64,000 nucleotides of DNA from Argyresthia goedartella (taxonomy: Eukaryota > Arthropoda > Insecta > Lepidoptera > Argyresthiidae). Each line of letters begins with the position of its first letter. Within the stretch, counting starts at the first letter, position 1. Of the stretch, positions 53,068 through 61,925 are shown piece after piece. The notes under the pieces were generated by a model, which was not told where the DNA came from, ran no database searches, and was given only the letters and a program-made list of their open reading frames with translations. The DNA is taken from positions 24,321,201 through 24,385,200 of the forward strand of contig OX463835.1 in assembly GCA_949825045.1 (NCBI GenBank). Direction: 5' to 3'. Made by a program: the position numbers and the translations under genes.

Positions 53068-53532
53068 GATAAAGATCCGTTAATATTGCAATCTTTGTTG
53101 TATTCGAACCTAAGTAAACTTGCACATACAAATGTTATACTATGCAATGTAGGGACCACTAGTAACCTGAATGAGAAGAAAGTAAACGGAGTTTTTCAGT
53201 TAGTGTGCTCTGGTTTCTCACACGCCACATATCTGGATATTTGTAACAACGAGAGCAGTACTCCAAGAAAGCTCCCTAAACAAATTATATGTAGGATTCT
53301 ACTAAAGGATATCCTAAGACATAACTATAGGCACAATCTGACAAAATATTTAAAAAAACAAAAATCGCTTTACACCAATGTAGAGACCCAAACTGACGAG
53401 ACTTCTGGACCTCTTCAGGTTCCAAATAACTCAGAAAAATGCAGCATCGAGACTCAAACTGACATTGTTCACGAAGAAAAGCTATTAGACTCAACGAAGA
53501 CTGAAAATTTAAAAAACATTTTTTTTCTTTAA
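53068..53532 (+). pseudogene. CR1-B ORF1, part 2
   Basis: Resumes ORF1 immediately after the BEL element (AGENDK then DPLILQSLLYSNL; the frame is restored if one GATAA is removed). It has the end of the SGNH-like fold (NVILCNVGTTSNLNEKK, SGFSHATYLDICNNES), a conserved LPKQIICRILLKDILRH segment and two ETQTD motifs, ending at the stop 53530-53532. ORF2 begins a few codons later in another frame. The upstream extension of this open frame (53038-53067) is BEL LTR sequence. Confidence 0.85.
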
Positions 53533-53539
53533 TAACTCA

Positions 53540-55940
53540 AAATTAATATCCAAAGCGTTCTACCTAAAAAGGAAATATTAGAGTTGACCTTATCTGAGTT
53601 GTCGGAATCTGGTATGAAACCCGACATTCTATGTCTAACCGAAACTTTTGTCGAATCTGGAAGTGAGAGTAATATAAGACTGTGTGGCTATGAACTAGCA
53701 GCAAACTTTTCCAGAAACAAAAAAAGGGGCGGCTCCTGCATTCTGGTAAAAAGTGGAATGATTTATAAAAAAATAAAAAACATTGATAATCTTGCTCTAC
53801 CTAATATTTTTGAATGTTGTAGTATCCATCTATATCATTATAACACCATAATTGTGTGCATCTATAGAACATCAGAGGTTGAAATATTTATGGACCGTCT
53901 AGAATTATTGCTTTAAACTTTAAAACTTAAATATAAAAACAAGGAAATTATAATAGCTGGTGACATTAATATAAATATTCTTAAGCATGACATTATAACT
54001 AGAAATTTAACTGACATTATTAATACTAACAATTTGATATTTCATATTACAGAACCAACTAGACAAGCATCATGCATTGACCATATAATTAGCAATATAG
54101 AGTGTGCCGTAGGAACAATCATACCCCTGGGGTTGTTAGATCACAAAACAGCACAACTACTAACGATTCCTGTCAGTAATAAGAAAATACTACCAAAGGC
54201 GACATTAAAATTTAAAAGAGATTATTCAAATGAAAATGTTATAAAATTTTATGACTGCATTAGCTCATTACCTTTCTCAGAGGTGTATGAGGAAAGTGAC
54301 CTAAACAAAGCGTTCAATATTTTTCATGAATTGTTCTGCTTATTTTATGACCTTTGTTTTCCCATCATCAGAATCAAAAGAAACACACAAGGAAAACCAA
54401 AATGGGTGTCTAAAGGACTTAAAGTAAGCTGTAAAACAAAGAGATCTCTTAGGTTCGCATTTTACAAAAACAAAACGGAATATAACAAAATAAAATACCA
54501 ACAATTCTCAAAACTATTAAAAAAAATATAATATCCCAGCAGCAAGCAAACAATAAATATGTGAATAATAGCAAAAACAATAGAGCATCCTGGAATGTGG
54601 TAAAAAATGAATCGGGAAATAATCAAAACTTACCACATTTTATACAAGGTTTTAGTCATGAGGACAAAGTTTTCAAAGAACCATTAGAAATAGCAAATAC
54701 ATTTAACGAGTATTTTATAAAAATCTCGAATAAAGTAAATCATGACCTAATTCCGACAGGTGGTGGATATAGAACTCACCAGAGTATCTTCCTGAATCCG
54801 TATGACAGTATAAACGTGAGGAAACTGGTTATGTCCTTAAATAATACTAATTCAGAAGGATATGACGGTATATCTGTTGCAGGCAATTTGTATGATTCAG
54901 CATTTTACAAACGGCGTAGTCCGTTTACAAACGCGCGCTGCTATGTAATATGCCGAAGGCAAATTGACACTCCTTTATGTTTTTAGTATATTTTGTTGTT
55001 CTTACATGTTCAACCTAACACGAAGGATAAACGAGGCTTCGCTTCGCTCACCCTCTTTACCCTTCACCTAAGCTACCGCAGCGTTTTGCCCTGAGAATTT
55101 GCTATTTTAATTTCAATTTGCAATTTGCAATAAACAAATTCGGAGTCCCTCAGGGCAGTGTTCTCGGGCCCTTCCTATTTTTACTCTATATTAATGACCT
55201 ACCCGATGTTACAAATCAAAACTGTATCTTATTTGCGGACAATATATTAATAAACGTAACGCGTGCAATAGATGATGATATTTCTTTTCATGAGTCTGAC
55301 ATCAATGCCGCAATTATAAGTATAGTTCAATGGCTACATAATAATAATTGACAGGTTAATTTAAGTAAAACAATGTACATTAATTTTAATAATTTTGAAA
55401 AATTCAAGAGATACATGACGTTAAATGTAAATTATAATGGACAAATTCTTGAGGAGGCTAATAGTATGACATTATTAGGTATCAATATAGATCGACATTT
55501 AAATTGGAAACTCACACTGACAAAGTTTGCAAGAAAATGAATAGATTTGTATATGTATTAGGTAGACTTCGGAAAACGACGAATAAAAAGATTGCTCTAA
55601 TTGCTTATCATGGTTATGTGGGGTCTATACTACGATACGGTCTCGTAATTTGGGGAAACGGCACTGAGATAAATGATGTTTTTATTGCACAAAAAAAATG
55701 TGTGCGTGCCATTTTCGGTATGGCCCCATATGAACCCTGTGTTCATTAAGTTAAATATATTACCCTTACCATGTGTGTACATCCACAAAATTGGAAAATT
55801 TGTTAAAACCAACCCACAATTGTTTATAACGGCTCAGGATAAGTATTTAAGAAACACAAGAAATTCGACTAGGTTGGTGTATATAACCACATCCCAAGAA
55901 CATTACTGTATCTCAAAAATTGTTCTGCGATGTGTGTAAA
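53540..55940 (+). pseudogene. CR1-B ORF2: endonuclease and RT, core missing
   Basis: Endonuclease motifs: KPDILCLTETFVESG (catalytic Glu), RNKKRGGSCILVKSG, VCIYRT, IIAGDININILK and CIDHIISN, with LLDHKTAQ for the usual SDH. Stops interrupt at 53914 and 54529. The linker WVSKGLKVSCKTKRS and NSEGYDGISV lead into RT, but about 54890-55110 is a foreign repeat and the motif A region is missing. RT resumes at GVPQGSVLGPFLFLLYINDLP; the catalytic box reads LFADN, with Asn for the second Asp. C-terminal pieces (WGNGTEINDVFIAQKKCVRAI) follow with stops. Dead. Confidence 0.87.
54890..55110. repeat. Dispersed repeat with GC hairpin, copy 2, in CR1-B RT
   Basis: Carries the same series as 35195-35345 (TTCTTACATGTTCAACC, CTTCGCTTCGCTCACC, CACCTAAGCTACCGCAG). 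It sits where several hundred bp of RT coding should be, so insertion was accompanied or followed by deletion. Edges approximate. Confidence 0.7.
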
Positions 55941-56194
55941 AAAAAATAACAATACCCATAAATATGTTTAAGTCCGAACTGTTTAAATGGTTATTAGTCA
56001 AATGATTTACTCTATAGATGCATTTCTCAATAATAAATAATAATCAATCATTAAATGTTAATCGATGTATAATTATTAAGTATTTCCTTTTTTGTAAAAT
56101 ATATAAAAATTTGCATGCTAAAATTAATAGCTGATAAAGTGTTCTTAAATAATATCCTACCATCTACTTGTACCCTTATCTTAGCAAATAAAAA

Positions 56195-56745
56195 TCTCTA
56201 TCTCTCTGTCTTTAATAATCTTTTACTGAACAATAACAAAACTAAATGTATTCGGTTTATACTCCCAAATGTTAAACAAGTCTTGGCTAATGTTAATGTT
56301 AAAGGTGAAAATTTTAAAACTGTAGATAGAACGGTATTGCTAGGAATTACCTTAGATAATAAGCTTCATGGGGCCTACACATAGATAAGCTATCGAAAAA
56401 ACTCAGTTCCGCAGTTTATGCTGTCAAAAAATGCATCTTTCTACGGCCGTGAAAACAGCTAGACTAGTTTAATTCAGCTACTTCCATAGCATTATGTCTA
56501 CCGGCATACTGCTGTGGGGGAACACTGCAGACATTGACATAATATTTGTGCTGCAAAAAAGGGCTGTTCGTTCAATATACAATGTGGGTCCCAGAGAGTC
56601 ACTGCGTTGTAAATTTAAGGAAATTAACATTAAGACAGTGCCGTGTCAGTATATTTATAAAAACCAAATGAACGTCCACAAAAATATTGATAAATTTCCT
56701 AAGAATAGCGACAGGCACAATTTCAACACTAGAAATCGGAATTAA
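56195..56745 (+). pseudogene. LINE RT C-terminal relic, N1-like family
   Basis: Pieces in shifting frames: VFNNLLLNNNKTKCIRF, VLLGITLDNKL, then (56494-56745) MSTGILLWGNTADIDIIFVL, QKRAVRSIYNVGPRESLRCK and NMVHKNIDKFPKN-like sequence. The order matches N1 at 165-960 closely (GILLWG, LQKRAIRAI). Both the RT core and the 3' UTR are missing or unrecognisable. A hairpin (56761-56774 against 56779-56792) follows directly. Confidence 0.78.
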
Positions 56746-57120
56746 CTAGCTATACCTACATTTGTAATAAATATGACTATATTTATTACAAATATATACT
56801 TTCCTCTCCTCCGCGGATTCCGAACAGTTCCGACGTGTGCAAAAGTCGCTCCGCGCGCGAATCCTTTTTAATAACTCAATAAATTGACCCAAGCACCTAC
56901 CAGTGAATAGTGACTGTCAGAGTGAGAACTCTGCGCGAAAACAAGCCCGCTACACCGCTAGCTGCTCCTGCGCTGGACTGCAAGCAACGCAAGCCCCGCC
57001 CACTCACCAATCACCGGCCGCTGCTGGAACTACGCGACATCGCACCTATCCGGCTCCAACTACCTAGAAAGAATATTTACCGACGGCCCGCTGCGCGCAT
57101 TTAGGCCTATAACTAACCTA

Positions 57121-57586
57121 ATGATGTCCGCAGACGCAAATTCTCCCGTACCTCAAGAGGAATAACAAGATGACACCCCCGGTTCCAACTCGGAATTGAA
57201 TGAGGATAAGGGACCCATGGAACTGGCATCCGATTGCTCGCCCCCAGCCTTTGTTTTTCATAGAACCAAACGGCAGAGAAACAATGAAACTTCACCCTCA
57301 TCTTTGCAGATGGATGAGTTTAAGTCTGATATGAAACAACTTATCAAGTCAATAATCTCAGAGCAAAAAAAGGATCTAGAGGTAATTAATAACAATCTTA
57401 TGGAAATCCAACAAACAAATTCCAATATTGACTAATCTGTTGGAATACTGACAGCTCAAAACGAAGAATTTTGCAAGGAAATTCAACAGCTTGAGTCACA
57501 GGCCAAACAAGACCGTGAGTACATTTCTATTTTGGAGGATAAAGTGGAGGATCTACAGAGAATTTCACGGAAAACAAGTATTGAAC
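57121..57586 (+). pseudogene. Jockey-like ORF1 (element N4), part 1: coiled coil
   Basis: From the ATG at 57121, with in-frame stops at 57163-57165 and 57433-57435. Contains FVFHRTKRQRNNETSPSSLQ, MDEFKSDMKQLIKSIISEQK and heptads continuing through EEFCKEIQQLESQAKQDREY to EDLQRISRKTSIE. This is the N-terminal coiled coil of a LINE ORF1 that binds element RNA. It breaks at 57586, where another LINE has inserted, and continues at 59708 (LKHVPNKTDES). A GC-rich 5' UTR-like stretch precedes it (about 56810-57120). Confidence 0.8.
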
Positions 57587-59699
57587 GATTGAACGAATCG
57601 ATGCAACCGTATGTGTCGTGACGCTAAGCGCCGCCACATATACGAGTGCATCGAGAACTACACTCCTGCTCAGGTGTGGAAGTTTCTATGTACTCTTGGC
57701 GTCGGTAAGTCCCGGGATCTGCCAGTCGGTAATGTCGATCTCAACGGTCTCAATAGATTCTTCTCTGCCCCCCCTGTCGTGATGGACTTTATCGTCAAGG
57801 AAGCCACCCTGCGTAGCCTCCGGTTAAGACCTGCTGCTACTACTACTCCTTTCGTGTTCAGCCCGGTTGGAGTCGATGCTGTTAGGAAGGCAGTGCTGGC
57901 AATTTCTTCTAAAGCTGTTGGAGATGACAAAATTTGTCCTCGAATGATTAGGAGCGTGCTCGACGAGCTGCTTCCTGCAATCACTCATTTAATTAACTAT
58001 TCTTTATCAGAGTGTTCTTTTCCCAAAGTATGGAAGAAGGCACAAGTCATCCCTTTGCCTAAAACATCCAATCCTTCCTCCTTCAAAGAGTTTCGTCCCA
58101 TCTCCATCCTACCGCTCCTTTCCAAAGTTCTTGAATCCGTTGTCCATACCCAGTTCTCTTCCTATCTATCCAGAAATAATTTGATCAACCGCTTCCAATC
58201 CGGCTTCAGGTCAGGTCACAGCACCGCAACGGCTTTGTTAAAGGTCACGAATGATATCCAGTTCGCTATGGATAACAAACAGCTTTCTGTGCTAGCACTG
58301 CTTGACTTCAGTAGCGCCTTCAACTGTGTTGATTTTGACATTCTCACTCAAATATTAAGGTCCCTTAATGTCTCGTCTCGCTCGGCCTGCTGGTTTGACT
58401 CTTATCTTAGAGATCGCCAGCAGCGCATAAGGTCTGAGGAGACCTTTACTGAGTGGTGCGATCTTTTGGCGGGAGTTCCTCAGGGTGGTATTCTTTCCCC
58501 TCTCTTATTCTTTGTCTTCATCAACTCCATCTCCGATGTTATCTCCTCCCCATATCATCTCTATGCTGATGATCTTCAGATTTATCGTCATTTCCTCTTT
58601 AGTGATGTGAACCTGGCTATAGACACACTGAACGCTGACCTTGAGAACATCAGAACCTGGGCTTTGTCATACGGATTGCTGGTAAACCCCAGTAAGTCCC
58701 AGGCGATTATTATAGGTACTAGACACTCTTTAAACGTATTACAACAATTGCCCATACCGCCGGTTACCTATGACGGTACTCTAATCGCCTACAGTGACAA
58801 GGCCAAAAACCTGGGTGTCATGTTTGATAGACAACTCTCCTGGACTAACCATGTCAGCGAGGTCAGTAGGCGCGTCTTTGCCACCTTTCACTCACTAAGA
58901 CGGCTTCAGAACTTTCTGCCCCATCAAACAAAAATTACTATTGCTCAATCTCTTCTTCTCCCCTTGATCGATTATGCCGATGTTTGTTGGGCTAGCGCCA
59001 ACGAAGAGCAACTGAACAGACTCGAGTGACTTCAAAATATCGGGATTCGGTTTATCTTCGGACTGCGCAAGTTCGACCACATCTCGCAGTATCGCAAGGA
59101 GTTAAAATGGCTGCCGATCCGTCTTCGTCGGGACACACACATCCTCACTCTTCTATTCAACATCTTAACCAACCCTCGATACCCTAGCTTTCTCCGTGAG
59201 CTTTTTCAATTTCTCCCTTCGGCTCGTCCATGTAGAACTCACACGAATTCCCTGCTCTCTATACCTCATCACAACACCGTCGCACACAAGCACTGTTTTC
59301 GATTGCGGGCGATCACTCTCTGGAACTCGCTTCCCTGCACTATCAGAGATAGTCCATCTCTGCCCGTCTTTAAGAATCGTTTGAAGGAGCATTATCTTTC
59401 TCTATCCTAGATTTGAGCTTTGTATATATTAGTTTATTTAGGTGTATTTATATTTTTATATAATATTTATGTACTTGTGTATGTAGTGTATCTAGCAGTT
59501 AGTTCAATAGTTCAGTAATATATGTATGTATCTTATCAGAGCACATAGGTCTATCCTGTATATTAAATTATTCTTATCAACCTTGGGTTTGCTGGAAGAG
59601 ATCTATATTTAGAGATAAGCATGCCTTTGTAGATGTCCTTTCTGTTTATTATATCTTATGTTGTTTTATGTGCAATAAATATATACGAAATATACGAAA
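57587..59699 (+). mobile_element. 5'-truncated LINE inserted in N4 ORF1
   Basis: Flanked by the 8-bp duplication TATTGAAC at 57579-57586 and 59700-59707. Starts within ORF2 between endonuclease and RT, includes the whole RT, a 3' UTR (59411-59690) and an AATAAATATATACGAAATA tail. Removing it with one duplication rejoins N4 codons for TSIE and LKHV. RT style (LYADDLQIY) fits the CR1 group that includes Daphne/Crack-type elements; the clade is inferred. Confidence 0.9.
57611..59410 (+). pseudogene. LINE reverse transcriptase, one nonsense codon
   Basis: 472 open residues to TGA at 59027-59029, then in the same frame 126 more to TAG at 59408-59410. RT motifs: ISSKAVGDDKICPRMI, VIPLPKTSNPSSFKEFRPIS, SGFRSGHSTATALL, motif A ALLDFSSAFNCVDFDIL, GVPQGGILSPLLFFVFINSI, catalytic HLYADDLQIY and KNLGVMFDRQLSWTNHV. 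The C-terminal part (FDHISQYRKELKWLPI; RAITLWNSLP) is complete. The stop is a plausible CGA-to-TGA transition. Because of 5' truncation it has no start or endonuclease of its own. Confidence 0.92.
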
Positions 59700-59707
59700 T
59701 ATTGAAC

Positions 59708-60180
59708 TAAAGCATGTTCCCAATAAAACTGATGAGTCTAGAAATGACCTGATAAACATGGTCAAGAGCATGGCTTACTCCATAAATATGAACATCTTTG
59801 AGAGAGATATAACGGATATATTCCGCTTAAAGGGCAAGTCAGACAAATTCAACAACCCGACAATTATTGTAGAATTTGGCTCATCTCTACTAAGAACCAA
59901 TTTTCTGAAAAAGCAAAGGATTTCAACATAAAGAACAAATCCAAAATGAAGGCCAAGGACCTTGGCCATATAACTGAAGTTTATACGCCCGTGTTTGTCA
60001 CTGAACAGCTGACTTCCAAGGGAGCCCGACTACATTTCCTTGCACGTGACCTGGCCCAAAAATACAAGCATTGCTGGGTCTCTTTCGGACGAGTTTTTTG
60101 AGGAAGAATGATATGTCTAAAATCATACAAATTCAACACTAAGCGCAGGTTCAAAATCTTCTACAGCAAGAAAAGTGACT
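59708..60180 (+). pseudogene. N4 ORF1, part 2: RNA-binding C-terminal domain
   Basis: Continues from 57586: LKHVPNKTDESRNDLINMVK, DITDIFRLKGKSDKFNNPTI and VEFGSSLLRTNFLKK, then after a shift near 59925 KSKMKAKDLGHITEVYTPVF, TEQLTSKGARLHFLARDLA and CWVSFGRVFLRKN. This is the compact C-terminal ORF1 domain seen in insect Jockey-type LINEs. No ORF2 follows; coding homology ends near 60180. Confidence 0.78.
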
Positions 60181-60184
60181 ATCT

Positions 60185-60772
60185 TTGTGTAACGATTCTA
60201 TAATTCGTGTACCGATTTTATATTCTCTAAGTAACGAATCTACCTTGATTAAGCTTACTTTTACTATATTTTTTGTTGTAATACAACCACTAAATACTTT
60301 TATACTAAGACTATACACTACATTTACATCTTATACTAATGATACTCAAAACCCTAAACACAATATAACAAAAGAAACTCAATCACAAACACACACAAAC
60401 ACACAGCCCAAATCATACATTCTTCCTAGCTCACCACCTGGAAACACTCAACCCACCTTGCCTAACTCATGTCCTAAAAACTATAAAAACTTCATGACGA
60501 ACCTATACATACCTAGTTTAATCTATACTAACCTGCCCAAATCAACCAACAAAGATCACCACTTCCAACCACGACCCCTGCTAACACCATCTTACATAAT
60601 GGATAATGATCTATATACACTGCAAGCAATAGACTTTGTGGAAGCAGCAAAATCAGTAAATTGCAGCATAGGCGACCTAGCAACATATAACCTAAATGAA
60701 GGTTTAAGGTTTAAGATATTTTTTTCTCAAAAAGAATACAAATTTCACTTAATTGAGAAACAACACAAATAA
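60185..60772 (+). other. Open frame of unknown nature
   Basis: A 195-residue frame without a recognisable domain. Residues 20-50 are hydrophobic, then comes a Thr/Pro/Asn/Gln-rich stretch (KETQSQTHTNTQPKSYILPS) and a plainer C-terminus (DLYTLQAIDFVEAAKSVNCS). It begins right where N4 ORF1 homology ends. It may be chance in C/A-rich DNA or part of an unrecognised element. I assign no function. Confidence 0.3.
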
Positions 60773-60849
60773 ATAATTACACAAATAGATTTCTTCCATC
60801 GCGCGAGACATTTAAGTAGGGTAGTCCTTGAAAAATGTAACTATTTATG

Positions 60850-61925
60850 TTAAGAATGTGGTGACTTTGAGATGTATATTTTTAAAAGTTTTTTATAAAT
60901 TGGTAGTGATCTCGCTTCTTTTATAGCTTTCGGTAGTTTTTTATACAGTCGCGCCCCATCTGCAACTATGCTGTTTTTACCGTAGTTTGTCCTGTGGCGT
61001 AGCATAACAATGTTATTTGTTTGTCTAGTCAAACGTTTTCGTAGATCTATCTTTTTTGTGAAAGTAATTTGGGTATGAATGTCTTTTGTAAGGATTTTTC
61101 GTATAAGTATGCATGTGTTATATTTGTATGTTTGTGATATGTTTAATAATTTTGTTTCTGTATAGATTTTAGTCGTAGTTGTTAAGAAATCGTAGCCAAA
61201 GAGAGTTTTAATGACTTTATTTTGTACAATCTGCAGTGGAACCAGGTTTGTTTTCGCCGCTGCACCCCATATCTCTATTAGGTATTCTATATGGGGTCTT
61301 ACTAGTGAGTTATAAATGGTGTAGCGGACACGTTTTGGTAGGCAACGTGAAATACCACGCAAGGCACCCGATAGAGACGTTAATTTACCTTTTACTTTTT
61401 CGATGTGAGGCTTCCATGTTACATGACTATCTATAATTAATCCTTAATATTTTTCTTCATTTGTTTTATCTATTGTTACTTGGTTTATGGTAAGAGATTT
61501 ATGGACTGGTATTGGTTTGTTTTTAGCAGAAAAAATTAAGTATTTAGTTTTAGACGTATTAATTGTGAGTAAGTTACTGGTGTAGAGTATCTAGATCTTG
61601 CTGAGCTCTGTCTATTATCATGTGGACATCGTTACCGAAGTAAAATAGGCACGTGTCATCTGCGTAGAGAGTGATATCGCCTGTTAAGCAAATATCTTTC
61701 ATGCTATTTATGTAAATAAGGAACAGAAGCGGTCCCAGGACTGATCCTTGCGGCACACCGAAGGAGACAGTCCTAGGCTCGCTTTCGTGCTCATTAATTT
61801 TATCCACCTGGCTTCGATCATTAAGGTATGATTTAAAAATGTCAAAAGCACTGCCTTCAATCCCAATGCCTTCCAGTTTAAGCAGAAGTATATCGTGACT
61901 AACGGTATCAAAAGTAAAAAGGTAA
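60850..61925 (-). pseudogene. LINE RT C-terminal half, minus strand
   Basis: From the right: TFDTVSHDILLLKLEGIGIE (motif A region, about 61917-61860), FKSYLNDRSQ, FGVPQGSVLGPLLFLIYINS and catalytic LYADDTCLFYF (61665-61635), then after a stop near 61574 and an unassigned stretch, 61362-60850 gives VRYTIYNSLVRPHIEYLIEI, LVPLQIVQNKVIKTLFGYD and GARLYKKLPKAIK to the stop. L2/CR1-like order. 5'-truncated exactly where the plus-strand frame at 61918 starts, so two elements abut head to head. Confidence 0.85.

Larger units (their letters stand above)
44565..56010 (+). mobile_element. LINE CR1-B, split by three insertions
   Basis: GC-richer 5' UTR (about 44565-44990), ORF1 (44990-46569 then 53068-53532), ORF2 (about 53540-55940). 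Interrupted by a MITE (45074-45460), a BEL/Pao element (46570-53067) and a dispersed repeat replacing part of RT (about 54890-55110). Removing the BEL element with its GATAA duplication restores continuous ORF1 coding. Same general class as CR1-A, but more decayed. Confidence 0.85.
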
